Source: Brachypodium distachyon
Lineage: Eukaryota > Streptophyta > Magnoliopsida > Poales > Poaceae
Reading direction: 5' to 3'
Length of the DNA stretch: 64,000 bases
NCBI RefSeq assembly: GCF_000005505.3
Contig: NC_016131.3
Span: forward strand, 27,829,001 to 27,893,000
A program made the translations under genes and the position numbers. This document shows positions 49,492-62,000 of the stretch, in pieces. The notes beneath the pieces were generated by a model, which saw nothing but the letters and a program-made list of their open reading frames with translations, was not told the origin of the DNA and made no database searches. Position 1 is the stretch's first letter; the number at the start of each line of letters is the position of its first letter.

Positions 49492-51074
49492 CAGATATAC
49501 ATGTAGCCCACATCTCTTTTTTACTAGGACACATATCGTCATTGCCTGGAGAACTGCCGTCATTTTTCATTCTAATAACCCTTCATGCATAGAAACTCAC
49601 CCTTTAATCTGTTACACTTCATGCATAGAATGTCCTTGCTGGGAGATAGGTTTCATTTATTCATCGTACGTTTTTAAACGATTCTGATGGAAGTTCGTTG
49701 AATTCGATCTTCGCTGCTGCAAGAAAATCATCGGCTCAATCATTTCATGTATGTTCATTGTCCTGTCGTCCTATGGCGATTCTTCAACTGAGCTGCTAAT
49801 GTTCAAGATTACAATTGCAGTGAATGTCCAGTGCAGGTGTGAATTGTTTAGATCAATTAACTCTGTCATTCTACTATATATGTCTCTGTAACTAACAGAT
49901 TTGATGCAACCCCTACTGTTGCCCGGGTACAACATTGGATTCGCTCTGAAGGCGTGGCATGGAGGCGAGCGGGGTTGTTTCATAGAGCCAATTTTTCTTT
50001 TCCTAGTGTTAGTACCGTGGCTTCGAGTGGAATGTATTTGAGTAGTCCTTTTTCTCTTTTGCCTTCGGGCATCTAACCGCATCGCGGTATTTTTCTTCAA
50101 TATATGATACACCTGTTTAGGTGTATTCGAGAAAAAAAAACTAACAGATTCGATGCTGAGAGTTAACTCTGTCAGTTATCATAGTCCCAAACAATCATAG
50201 TTCTCAAAAAAAACAGATTCGATGCTGAGAGTTTCACGCCCTGGGCTTCGGTGTTATATTCTGATTTGAGATACAATTCAGAAGTTGAGACCATCACAAA
50301 GATATACTACAAAGTGTTGAGTAGCACACAAGTGGGTGCAGGCGTGAACTCTAATATACTAATATAGATCAGTTTACTCTGTCATTCTCAGATTCAATGC
50401 TGAGAGTTCCACTACAGTGCTACATTCTGATGTAACATGCCAATTCTGATCAACACAAAATACAGAACAAAGAGCCTTCTTGTGTGAGCTGCCATATTAG
50501 TCTTTCTTCATCCAAAGTGGCATTCAGAAAATGAACTTTGGACAGCTCTGATGATCTCGTACGTGCTCAAAGAGTACATAATTTAGTATGAAGTGGTCAC
50601 TTTCCGTATTGAGAATACCCATATGCTTACGCTTCTTTGTCTATCTAAATTCATTTTATACTAACAGTGCAGACCATGCACTTTCCCTATTGAGTAGCGA
50701 GTACACACTAGATATTGGACTTCGGCTGTTGTAACATGAGGGATTGTTGAAAAACAGAGTATCGAGTAACCATAATCACAGCCATCGTAATAACACAGCA
50801 CAGCTATTATAAAAGAGCAACCGAGTCATTCAACAAAAGACAGCTATTATCACAGAAAACAACGAAGTAAGAGAGTAACCATACCCACAAACGCCATAAA
50901 GAACAGTACAATAAGATGGTTCACGTTCACTTATTCATAACAGAAATCAAACTGCTATACAGCAGCAGCAGATGTTCACATAGACAGTACGGGATTAGAA
51001 CACACGCAACGATTTCACATAACCAGAGACAGCTACTTCAACGGGGAGGGCACCAGGCACAGTTCTGCAGCAAC
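49492..51074. other. Intergenic stretch with a short LINE insertion
   Basis: No gene is supported apart from the LINE tail annotated separately. The phrase CAGATTCGATGCTGAGAGTT recurs at 50146, 50210 and 50389 (variant). The section just above 50920 is the 3' flank of polyubiquitin copy B and matches that of the intact copy at 63460. Confidence 0.5.
49908..50139 (+). mobile_element. 5'-truncated LINE tail, 232 bp, 17-bp TSD
   Basis: A 17-bp repeat with one mismatch (ACTAACAGATTTGATGC at 49891-49907, ACTAACAGATTCGATGC from 50140) flanks a segment ending in A9. The 3' part CAATATATGATACACCTGTTTAGG is typical of a retroelement tail. It is too short for domains. Confidence 0.8.
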
Positions 51075-51542
<468 letters not shown>

Positions 51543-52650
51543 GGTTGGAAATTGCAAGCAAAGCAGGGTAAGGGCCCAAGTTACAATCAATCAAATCATG
51601 GAAGTAGATATCTTCAGTAACATTCAGTTGATTAACCATTAACCAATCACAAACAGAAAGCAACAACAGGCCTACACATCAATCAACAAGGAACTGAAAG
51701 GCCATGATCTAAACATCATGATTTATTTCCACTTCAGATTAATTAGGAACCACATCAGCAAACGCAATGTTTAGCAGATTGTGTTAACATGTCTGGGTCT
51801 GGTCGGCACCAAGTACAGCAGATACCTGATCCGTATCAAGTACTCCGTACAGCGGTATAAAATTACAACAGGGGGACTGGGGGAACCAGATATGTCAGAT
51901 GAGGGGCAACAGCAATAAACAAATAATGAGTGCCAGCATGTGGTTGCTGTGCAGTCGATTAAGTTCTGTACTTCCGTTTATTACTGCTTGACATCTGGGA
52001 CCTCTTTATTTTCTGTTTGAACTCCTGAACCTTTGTAGCGTGGTTTCATTATATGAAATCGGGAGTCCATGGTACAATAACAGTACTCCAATCGGGAGTC
52101 CATGGTACAATAACAGTACTTCAGCGAAATCTACAGAGCGAAAGCACAGACGACGAATCGGCCACAACAATAACAAGAAAAAGACTTGAATCTACCAATA
52201 CGTCAATATCTAAACAGATCCTAGCACCTACGTACATATATAAACACGGATCTATTCAAAACCGATCAGATGTCTAGACGAGCTCATGACCACCTAATCG
52301 AAAATCGCAATCACGTATCCAGATCAATCGCATAACCCGAGCAGACAGCTGAGAGGAGGATGGATCGAGAGGACCCGTACCTTGCCGGAAGTTCGCGAGT
52401 GCTAAGATCGATCGCCTGCGGAAGATTGTTTTCGATCGCGAGAAAGGCGAGAAAGGGGCAATGTGTGGATTGGGGAAAAGGAAGTCGACGGGGGTGGGGA
52501 ATTTATAGATGGGAAACGGGACCGCGTTCAGATTGGGAACGGGAGGCGGTTGGGGAGTCGGTCCCCACCAACAGACTCCGGAAGCTTCCCGGCGGGGTCT
52601 CTCGTTCGACATGGGCAAGGCCCAAGGCCTACTTACAATCCATGTGTTTC
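51543..52650 (-). promoter_or_regulatory. Leader intron, leader exon and promoter of polyubiquitin copy B
   Basis: Leader intron 52380-51543 begins GTACGG and ends CATGCAG before ATGCAGATC, as in other cereal polyubiquitin genes. TATAAAT lies at 52507-52501. A 33-bp tandem duplication (ATCGGGAGTCCATGGTACAA..) sits in the intron at 52058-52121. The flank GGCCCAAGGCCTACTTAC at 52619 is shared with copy A. Confidence 0.7.
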
Positions 52651-52706
52651 TTGTGGGCCTCTCGAGGTTTGGTTTTCGTCTTCAAGACTGCACAACCAGA
52701 CGACTA

Positions 52707-53551
52707 AATTTTGAGTTTTCATCGATATATCGATAGAGAGAGACAGAGCGCGCGTTTTTCAAGGAGTGCACTGCCCTAGCTGTCGTCGTCAAAGGTCCAG
52801 GATTTCCCTCACCTCCAGCCGCCATCTTGGCGCTGCGAGGCGAGGGAACCTCTATTTCTCATAAGAGTGTTCAGAAGTATTTGCTTATAACAATTGTTTG
52901 GTTCTGATCGGCAACGTAACGACGGAGGTTGCAATGCCATCGCGAATAAAGATATTCTGGTTCTTCCTCTGCTGTGGTGTTGTCTCAAAGGGCGTTACCG
53001 CGGAGTCAGAGAGTTTTAGTCATCGTAGATTCAGTGTACTCGATCTTGCGGATTTTGGGTTTGTGTACTCGCAGATCCGTTTATACGTATCTGTTGAGTT
53101 TTTCTTAGCGTGTCATGGTGATTTTGTTGGTTTTATCTTTTGTATCTCTGGGATCCTCCTATGGTGTTCTGGTGAAGATCTTGCAGTTCGACGACCTGTA
53201 CTTTTAGGAGATCATCCCCGGCTCAAGTACGTTCAACGTTTACGGCTTCTCATCTTTTTGGATGAGCGACTCAATGGGCTTTTCGAAACCTTTGAAGGTA
53301 GTAAAGATCGTGCAGGGATACGAGTGGCAAGGTTGCTATTCCGGTCTAATTGCAGTCTTCATGTTGAAGCCTCGGCAGCTTTTCATGGTGCAAAGAATGA
53401 TACCACGGAGAAGATGGCTTTTAGAGATTTCATTGTAATTCTTGATTATAAGAGTTACCTTGTAGTTTCTAATGTCTATTATCCAAAGCATTGTACCTGT
53501 AATGATTTTTGAGTTTGAATAAAATTACAGGTTACTCTCTCGAAAAAAAAA
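52707..53551 (+). mobile_element. Retroposon of unknown family, about 845 bp, 13-bp TSD and A-tail
   Basis: AACCAGACGACTA stands at 52694-52706 and again from 53551, after an A-rich tail (53543-53550) preceded by TACAGGTTACTCTCTCG. Inside, a 204-codon open frame (52898-53512) has a long hydrophobic middle (YVSVEFFLACHGDFVGFIF) but no domain I recognise. It contains no reverse transcriptase. It is either a non-autonomous (LINE-dependent) element or a retrocopied transcript. Confidence 0.7.
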
Positions 53552-53609
53552 ACCAGACGACTAGGTTTAGGTTACTGTTACAGTGTTACGCCCGCGGCAG
53601 GCTCTCCAA

Positions 53610-56208
53610 GACGAACCTATCACTAATAATCTAATCATAGCTCAAGAAATAGCCCATTCTTTCAATCTTTCTTCCTAGAACCATAAAGCTTTCATGCTCA
53701 AAATCGATTTAGCCAAAGCCTTTGATCGTCTTGAATGGCACTTCATCCGGAGAGCCCTTCTACGTAAAGGGCTGCATGGTAATTTCATTAATCTCATCAT
53801 GGCTTGTATCTCGTCACCTATCTTCTCCGTTATCATTAATGCCAACCTTTTGGGAGATTCTCTGGCAGCCGCGGAATAAGACAAGGATGTCCTCTATCGC
53901 CGTACCTCTTTGTCCTTGCTGCTAACGAATTATCTATCTGCTTACAGGAAGCGTTGCAGAGTAGACAGCTCAATGGTATCTCTCCTGGCCCACATTGCCC
54001 TCCTATTCATTCTTTAATGTATGCATATGATCTTCTGATCTGTGGTCAGGCAACCTGTCAGGAAGCGACTAATATTCGACAAATTATTAATGACTTTTGT
54101 CATGACTCGGGCCAGACCCCCAAGTGGAACAAATATGCTATTCTCATTAGTAATAAAGTTGACCACAATCTTGCTGCTCAAATTAGAAATACTTTCCCAG
54201 TTCAGGATCTGGACAACTCCATGCTTCACTTAGGACATCCTTTAATACTTCCTACTAAAAACAGATCTGTTGCTTAGAACTTCCTCATTGATAAATTCAA
54301 CTCCAAACTTAATGGTTTCAAGGTCAATCATCTCTCCCATGCTGGTAGACTCACACTCATCAATTCGGTTCTTTCCTCCTTTCCTGTTTACTATATGTTT
54401 AACTTTCTTTTTTCCAGAAAATTCTTAGCAAAGCTCACTGCTACCATTAGAAATTTCTGGTGGACTGGAGTCAGGGATAGAGATTCAACCAGACCCCTTT
54501 GTCTTAAAGCTTGGGATGATATTTGCAAACCCAAAAAGATGGGTGGGTTTGGAATAAGAAGCATCCAGGCCATGAATAAAAGTCTTTTAGTCTCTTCAGC
54601 CTGGAGGATTGCTAATTAGCCCAATAGCCATCTCTCGCTAATCCTCAAAGCCAAATATTTTCCTACTTCCTCTTTCTGGAAGCCCAATTGTAACACTCCC
54701 AAATCGGCTTTCTGGGCCTCCATTTCCAAAATTAGACACTTGCTTAATGACTCCTGTTTCTACCAAATCAGAGATGGTAATAGCTCCTTTTGGAGTCTCC
54801 CTGGTTCCCTTACTGGAAAAATGTTCATGATTACCTTAGAATCCAAAATAGGCCTTTTACTTACCCGGCTATAGTTAAAGATCTTTGGCTTGATAATTGC
54901 AAAATCTGGAATGCTAACTTGGTGTTGCAGCTCTTCGATCAACCGGCGGCGGATGAAATCCTTAGAACTTCCATTTTACCAGGAGATGGAGAAGATATCC
55001 TTTGTTGGAAACACAATGCTTCTGGGATTTGCACTACTAAAGAGGCATATAAATTATGTGCTCAAAGTCTTCTCCTTTACTTCCCCTACCATTGATTCTC
55101 AACATGTGTCTTCTGCCATGATGGAAATCTGGAAAAGCAAAACTCGCCTTCCTAGAATAAAGACATTTGCTTGGCATCTCCTTCAAAAAGCACTTCCCAC
55201 AGGTAAAAGAGCAGGTAAAATTTCTAAACACATCTCAAAAAAACTGCATCAGGTGTGGAGCGATTGAGGATGAAGTTCATATTTTGTTTCTTTGCCCTTT
55301 TGTGAAGGCTGCTTGGTTTGCTTCCCCTTGGTTCATTAGAACTGAAGTCTATGCTATGCAACACAACTCTATCATCAATATTCTTGCTGCTATTTCCCAT
55401 TCAGGTCATCCAAATGCTTCCATTCAAAACATTTTCACCTTCCTTTGGTGCATTTGGATGTCCAGGAACTCTGACCTCTTTAACAGGAAGGTCACCTCTC
55501 CTTTACAGATTGCTTCAAATGCAAAAAGCTTGCTTGCAGAGTTGGAGCTGGAGTCTACTACATATTTGAACAAGAAACAAGATCTTCCTCACTTTTACTC
55601 CACCCCATTTCTACTTCACAAATTTCTCATTTACAGGGCTTTAACGTCTACTCGGATGCAGCTTGGAAGTTGCCTAGTAATGGCAATGATGTTTCAATTG
55701 CAGGTCTTGGTGTCTTCATCGAATCGCTGGACCCAAACAACAGATGGATTGCCCAGATTCAAGCTACTTCTTCTCCAGTCTTTTCAGCTTTGCAGGCTGA
55801 AGCTCTAGGTGGTCTCCTTGCTGCAGAAATTATTTCTCACTTCAATCAACAGGAGGCAAAGCAGATCACAGATAATCAAACTCTGGCTCTTGCCTGTCAG
55901 CTGTAGGATGTGAACAACCACCCTGGTCACTGGTCAATAAGAGCTTATCTTTCACAGATCATTGATATTCATTCTAGGCTGAATACCAGGATGATTTTCA
56001 CTCCAAGAGACAACAATACTTTAGCCCATCAATTAGCTAAGGATGCTAAGAAAAGGGATAACAACAGCCCTATCATCTCTTGTACCAATGATCTTCACAG
56101 GACTATGGGCTGTCCTTTTAGACACCTTTGTAATTCCCAAAGCTCTGTTTTATACAGGCTTCGACATGTACTATGTTATTAATGAATAAAATTCCTCTCT
56201 TACAACAA
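53610..56208 (+). pseudogene. 5'-truncated LINE with reverse transcriptase, zf-RVT and RNase H, many lesions
   Basis: Domains in order: reverse transcriptase from FMLKIDLAKAFDRLEWHF (53691) through RGIRQGCPLSP (53867, after a frameshift) to LMYAYDLLICG (54014-54046), where the catalytic YADD has become YAYD. Then LSHAGRLTLINSVLSSFPVYYM, and the zf-RVT region to about 55330 (IRCGAIEDEVHILFLCPFV). Last comes an RNase H domain at about 55640-56090 with SDAAW, QAEALG, TDNQTLA and RDNNTLAHQLAKDA, the acidic residues preserved. Several stops and frame changes (for example 53877, 54275, 54617, 55903) break it. The 3' end is near TTATTAATGAATAAAATTCC and a short A-tail. The endonuclease is absent. 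It begins 46 bp after the right TSD of the preceding retroposon. Confidence 0.85.
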
Positions 56209-58804
56209 AAAAGAAGACGAAGAGTTTGCAACACTTCTACGGTTTGCTAGAGGTGGGCCGAAAGAACGGTTGTTGTAAGCCCATAGAAAAAACATAACCC
56301 ATAAAGAAACTGGTCCCGGTTGCTCCCTGGAGAGTGGAGAGAAACAGAGACAAGACAATAAACTAGCAGAGTGCCCGTGTGTTGCAATGGAACAACACAA
56401 TTAAGTCAACCGAACAACAAAGTCCAGCATAGAAACACAGATTAAAAAAAGCATTATAGTTCACTACGACCACATTGTTGTGGCTTATGACTTGTTGCAA
56501 CAAATATTGCCTTGCACCTGCTTTCCATATATGCTGATTACCACACACAATGCATGTGAAAATTCATGTACCACACATAATGCACAAGATAAATTGATCA
56601 CATCTATCAAGATATCAGTAAAATCCTAAAAGATACAAATACACATCACAAGCACAATCTCGGGAACAAAAACTTACAAGTAAAATTCTGGGGGCTACTC
56701 CCTGTGTTTTAAACGATCACCAAATGAAAATAACAAAACAAAAATTTCTCAGGTATAGCCCTGGTTTTCTAATACATCCTGAAAGGAACACGTGTTATAT
56801 GCATACAACAAAACATATTCCAGGACAGGAATAATTTCAGTCACTATGGTCCAAGCTGGAAAGGAGGCCTGGTACGCATGATAGGCAGTAGAAATGATAC
56901 CTCCAGGCCCTCCATCTGAAACTAAAAGCAATAAGACGATAATCAATTACTCATGGATTGCAAGACATCGATTAGAGAATCTTATAGTTGCCAAAAGCTG
57001 AGTAGTTTTGTACTCAATAGGCAATCAAGTTGCAATTAAACATTTACTGAATCATCTTCGATTGAAGTTGGTGCCTGCATCTAGAGCAGAAAACTCTGTA
57101 GTAGCTTGCGTAGATAGGCCCTGAAATTGATTAGTCAAAATACACTTTCATTTTTTTAAGACAAACCATCAACTTGGTGCATAATTTTATCAAGTATTAC
57201 CAACGACAAAGCAATCTCTGGAATAGTATTGAAATTACAAGCATATGATAGTCATAACACATATCCAATATTGAAACTACAAGCATCTGATAATCATATC
57301 ATTTCTTATTGGTGTTAATATTTCTTTCCATGTTGGAGAGCAAGTGCAGCATCAAGAAGATGTACCAAAAAAAAAGGTTCGCAGGTTTCAAAGGAGAAAG
57401 ATTTGGGAGTTTATTTCATACTCCCAAAATCTGACTCCAGTCCACACACAACCTTTTGCTCCTCTCCAATTTCTTTTGATCTGGCTGTGTACTCACCTTG
57501 TAGAAGCTCATCGACCAAATTGTCATGCTCCTTGTCAAACTGAAATAAAATGCCACATAACCGATTACACTCAGTCGTTCACCATATATGTGTGTATCTC
57601 TAGTACACATTTCATCAAACACGCGGCGAGCAGAAATATTGTACCATCATTCGAGTCAGTACAGTGGAGAAGGTGTGGGCGAAGTCTCTGAGCAACCGTC
57701 AAAGGGCTCCTCGTCGCCGTGATTACAGACGAACAACCCCACCTTACGTTCGTCGTGTTGTACTCGACGGCAGCTGAGGTTGTGGTGGTCTCGGCGAACC
57801 GAACCGGGCGCCGTTCCACCGGCGATCCCACGATTGTTATCTCCGGCGGCCTCCCACGGACCTGGCTCTCACTCACCGACAGCCTCCTGCAACCACGAAA
57901 GGGATGGCGAAGGTGCGTACGGTGGCACCACCGGTTGTACAGAGAGGCCGAGATGGGGGGAAAGGGGAGGAGGCCAGGTGGGGGTAGCGTCAAGGCAGGC
58001 GGTGCGGAGACGGACGTGGGGGAGGAAGCCAGGCGGCGGCAAGGGCATTTCAGTCCTGATGAGATCATCGCATTTTCAGGAGTTTAGAAGATAGGATTTC
58101 TCACCGGGTGCGCGGCGGCGGCGGGCGCTGCCTTGTTCCCGTCGAGCGCATCGGAGGAGACGGCCTGGATGGAGCTCAGGCGCAGGGCCTGGCAGATCCA
58201 CGGTCAAGATGGTGGCGGCGGCCGGCGGGCTGGATCGGGAGATTGGAGGGATCAGGGGCAGAGAGATCAGGAACGGGGGCGTCATTGGAGATAGGGAGGA
58301 TGCGTCTTTTTTGGCTGGAAGACAGGTTGGTTTCGTGCGGGCCATCGGGCTTTTTTTGTTAGCGAGCGCAGAATCCGAAGGCAAAGCGGACGACGTACGA
58401 TGGACTGACGCAACTGCAAATTAAGGAATAGTAAGAAAAATATGGGTCGTCATCATAAAAGCCTGCCTATCCTCTCTAGAAAACAAAAATGAAAAACTTG
58501 TTCTGTGCAATTAATCAGCTAAGAGAGAGCATGAACAATCTCTCCTGCTCACAAGGTACGTGCGGCAGCACTTTCCATATATACAAGCGCATCTCCTTTA
58601 AATATATAGAGAGAGACACACACACAAGCGCATCTAACAGTGGATAAAGTACATCACACGGTGGATACAGAACGGGACGGGAAGTCACAGAATGAAACGG
58701 CACAGTATTACAGTAACGCACAGAGGATATATGGTAGCGCAGCTAGAGCTATCCTTATTGTTGATGACCATCACTGACAATGCGCACGGTCCGCAAAAGC
58801 TTAG
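56209..58804. other. Unresolved region, no recognised gene
   Basis: The left half is AT-rich and featureless. 57570-58350 is GC-rich with overlapping frames on both strands (165 codons minus at 57571-58068; 122 codons plus at 57719-58087). None shows a domain. It could be the CpG-rich start of a gene whose exons I cannot follow. A short GA/CA-rich microsatellite lies at 58605-58627. Confidence 0.35.
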
Positions 58805-59092
58805 CTAGTCCTCCAGCGCGAAGAGGTAGCCGAGGATGGCTTTTGTGACGACGGCTCCGACACGAGCGACCCACGGGAACTGGTACGCCGCGGGCGAGAG
58901 CGTAAGGAGGAGGACGCCCAGGAGAAGGAGAGCGAAGCCGAGGAACACATGCGCGGCGTCCGCGGCCGGGTTGCCGAATGAGTAGGTGACGACGACCCCG
59001 CCGCCCAGCACGGAGACGCGGCCAGCGTCGAGGAACAGCCGCTGCAGGCGATCAACGCCCGCACCGATCACCTGCCGAGCGTCGTAAGCCAT
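58805..59092 (-). CDS. Small predicted membrane protein, 95 aa
   Basis: Family not recognised with confidence. The single open exon begins MAYDARQVIGAGVDRLQRLFLDAG. It has a clear hydrophobic span at 49-66 (VFLGFALLLLGVLLLTLS) and weaker ones at 28-40 and 76-92, ending FALED. The codons are strongly G/C at third position, like real grass genes and unlike the flanks. On the minus strand a TTATTTAAG TATA-like motif lies at about 59138-59130, leaving a short leader. No intron or lesion is seen. Small grass-specific membrane proteins of this kind are common. The function is unknown. Confidence 0.65.
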   Translation of the reverse strand: MAYDARQVIGAGVDRLQRLFLDAGRVSVLGGGVVVTYSFGNPAADAAHVFLGFALLLLGVLLLTLSPAAYQFPWVARVGAVVTKAILGYLFALED

Positions 59093-59399
59093 CGCTGGTT
59101 CTCCTTAGCTTTGTCGTTGCACCTTCGCTTAAATAAGCTCGGAACAAGGGGGGCGCTGATGTGGAAGCACGCGGAAGGGCGAACTCCCCGGGCACCGGGC
59201 CATCAGGCCAATGACAGATCGTGGCCGGTCAGCCGGAGAGTGTCGTCATCACTCTTTTTATTGGCTTCTGCTTCGCTCTGGTTAATCCCCGGAATTTAAA
59301 TTCCTTCTTTAGATTTTGTTTGTCGCTCTAGCTTGTCTCGTTGACTTGACTAAATTAATGCCCCGGCCGGGCAAACAAGGGGCGCTTCCGGTTCTGTGT
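59093..59399. other. Upstream flank of the small membrane-protein gene
   Basis: About 300 bp; no gene seen apart from the TATA-like site at 59130-59138. Confidence 0.4.
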
Positions 59400-59622
59400 G
59401 TGCTTCAAACAATTTTGTCTTCTCCATATTACCATATCTCTAGAGTCAATAATTTTCTATGAGGAACTACTGAACTCAATCGCTTGCTGCCGTTACTCAA
59501 CAGTTTTCTGTTAAGGTCTATCCCGTAGAGGTAGTCAAATTGGATCAGTGATCGATTTCTAGGTTTCGTCGTAAACCTAATTGGTTACTTCCAATTACGT
59601 AAATCAATAGTTCAAACCGCAC

Positions 59623-60013
59623 TCAAAGGTAGGGCATTTCCCATTGATATAGGAACTTTTGTACCAGAAACAATAGTATCTCCAATTATAGCCCCTCTGG
59701 GATGTAAAATATATCTCTTCTCACCATCCCCATAGTGTATGAGACAAATGTATGCATTTCGATTAGGGTCGTATTCTATGGTTACGATTCTACCAGATAT
59801 GTCTTTTTGATTCCGTCGAAAATCGATTTTACGATATAGGCGTTTATGACCTCCCCCTCTACGCCTTGCGGTAATGATTCCTCTGGAATTACGACCTTTA
59901 CCACAACGGTGCCGTCCATGGATCAAATTATTTCGTGGATTGGATTTCACTTGCCTGTCTACGGTTCCCTTGCGTGTACTCGAGATAGGTGTTTTGTATA
60001 AATGTTTCGCCGT
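59623..60013 (-). pseudogene. rpl2: Plastid rpl2 exon 1 (50S ribosomal protein L2), nuclear copy
   Basis: The 391-nt exon starts with ACG at 60013-60011 ([17 protein letters not shown]..), the unedited start found in grass plastids, where RNA editing makes AUG. It ends at A59623, right before the group II intron start GTGCGG. The frame is open throughout, including [18 protein letters not shown] and [24 protein letters not shown]. Exon 2 is not present in the insert. In the nucleus the ACG would not be edited, so this copy is dead. Confidence 0.95.
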
Positions 60014-60031
60014 ATTATTAAGTATTCTCCT

Positions 60032-60313
60032 TTAGTTTTTTTCTCTATCTAGAAGTGGAATAGAATAACCCGGTTGAAGGGTAATGATCATACGTCTGTA
60101 ATGCATTGTATGTCCCAGAATAGGTCCTATTCTTCTACCCTTTCCGGGTAGTTGATGGCTATTCACAGCTACTACCTTAACACCAAAGAAGAGTTCGACC
60201 CAATGCTTTATTTCTGTCTTAGTGAATCCTGATTCGACATTAAAAGTATATTGATTCTTTCCCAATAAACGAAGACTTTTTTCTGTAAATACTGCGTATT
60301 TGATTCCATCCAT
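60032..60313 (-). pseudogene. rpl23: Plastid rpl23 (50S ribosomal protein L23), nuclear copy
   Basis: A complete 93-codon frame, [20 protein letters not shown] to IPLLDREKN, sits 18 bp before rpl2 as in the plastid operon. L23 binds near the exit tunnel of the plastid ribosome. The frame has no stop or shift. With no nuclear promoter or transit peptide it is presumably silent, so I label it a pseudogene although its coding frame is intact. Confidence 0.93.
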
Positions 60314-60487
60314 AAATCGACTTTCCCTCCTATGCTCTGAGTTCCAGTATAGATAAGAATTCGAGTTCTTATTGTTCTTATGTTATGGTATGAATATACC
60401 ATACCAATTCGTTATGTATGGATGATGGATGAGATTCCATGGATAGAGAGCCAGTTCCAATAGACTTATGGAACGTTCCCGTTCGCG

Positions 60488-60561
60488 TGCATCCAGCAGG
60501 AATTGAACCCGCAAATTTACCAATTATGAGTTGGGCGCTTTAACCATTCAGCCATGGATGC
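60488..60561 (-). tRNA. trnI-CAU: Plastid trnI-CAU copy
   Basis: The minus strand folds as a tRNA: GCATCCA pairs with TGGATGC in the acceptor stem. The D-arm is GGCTGAATGGTTAAAGC, the anticodon loop ACTCATAA (anticodon CAT) and the T-arm GCGGGTTCAATTCCTGC. This is the plastid tRNA-Ile whose C34 is modified to lysidine. A nuclear copy lacks that modification and likely does nothing. Confidence 0.93.
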
Positions 60562-60882
60562 TTAACAGGGATCATCCTACATCGTAAATAACCAATTTTC
60601 ATATAGAAAGACATATCATAGAAAAATGAAATCGAAAATATTCGGAGATGGCAAATATTCGGAGATGACTATGAAAACACCTCTCTGGATCCTCGAATTG
60701 AAAGAGAGATTGAGAGGGATCAAGAATCCTAATTCTCTCTATTTGGAATGGATCCAATTCTATTGAGTCTGACTCATAGTGATCATTTCTCTTTAGCAAA
60801 GAATGACCTTGGTTATCAAAGGATTGAACAACCGGGATCCATTTACTTATGATACCTAGTTGGCATTGATAACAAGGATCTA

Positions 60883-62000
60883 ATGAATTATGAGTTTAAT
60901 AGATCCTCTTTAGCAGAAAGACGTATATTCCTTGCTCATTATCAGACAATCACTTATTCCCAAACCTCGTGTGGGGCTAATCGTTTTCATTTACCATCTC
61001 ATGGAAAACCCTTTTCGTTCCGCTTAGCCCTATCGGGTATTTTAGTGATAGGTTCTATAAGAACTGGACGATCCTATTTGGTCAAATACCTAACGAAAAA
61101 TTACGATTTTCCTTTCATTAAGGTACGAGGGCTTCTTATTCCACAAGAACGAAAGCACCTTTTCATTCTTTCATATACTAGGGGTTTTTACTTAGAAAAG
61201 ACAATGTTCCATACTAAAAGATTCGGGTGCATAACCACGAGTTCCAGTGCACTAGATCTTGTAGCACTTAGCAACGAGGCCCTATCCATTAGTATTCCAC
61301 ATAAGAAATCCATTATAGAAAAAAATACAATTAGATTAACTCTTCATAGACAAACTTGTGGTTTGCGAGCCAAGGTAAGATCGGCTCGGGATCATGGGAC
61401 CTTTTTCTATCAGATAGGAGGGGCTCTTGTACAAAATAGACTTATAAGTAATAACCCCATAGAATCAATCTATCTATATAAAGAGGCGATCGTGTCAGGA
61501 AGCGGGTTTTTCTTTGGCCAAAAGGTACTTCGAACTTGGAACGAGCATGAAGAGATTAACGAGACTTCTTTCTCTTTTGCGTTTTTATGGCGGACCTGCC
61601 GCGCAAGATCTTTGGTCTTCCCCTGGAACCGATGAAAAAAAGTGGATCGCTTCTTATGGACTCGCTCAGAATGATTCTTCTCTATCTATAGTTCATGGCC
61701 TATTAGAAGTAGAAGGTGCTCTGGTGCAATCCTTACCGACAGAAAAAGATTGCAGTCAGGTTGATAATAATCGAGTGCCATTACTTCGTCGGTCCGAACC
61801 AAGGAATCCGTTAGAAATGTTTTGAAATGGATATTGTTCTCTCTTTGATCAGGGATTGCTATATGAAAAGAAGTGGAGTTTGAAAAGGGGAACGGAATGG
61901 TCAAACCGGAACTGCTAGAGGAACGAATTTTCAATAGCATAACTTGGGCTCCTAGAATATGGCGCCCTTGGGACAATCCATTTGATTGCAGGGTTTTGTT
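60883..62000 (+). pseudogene. ycf2: Plastid ycf2 remnant
   Basis: Fragments of the giant plastid protein Ycf2 appear in order on the plus strand: [49 protein letters not shown] (60900-61100), then [31 protein letters not shown] and [19 protein letters not shown] pieces to about 62000, with stops and frame changes. Grass plastids have lost functional ycf2 and keep such remnants between trnI-CAU and trnL-CAA, so the decay may predate transfer. 250 codons remain open at 60883-61635. Confidence 0.85.

Noticed and set aside
57571..58068. 165-codon minus-strand frame in GC-rich DNA
   Set aside because: Overlapping frames on both strands are equally long and none has a recognisable domain; kept as unresolved region only.
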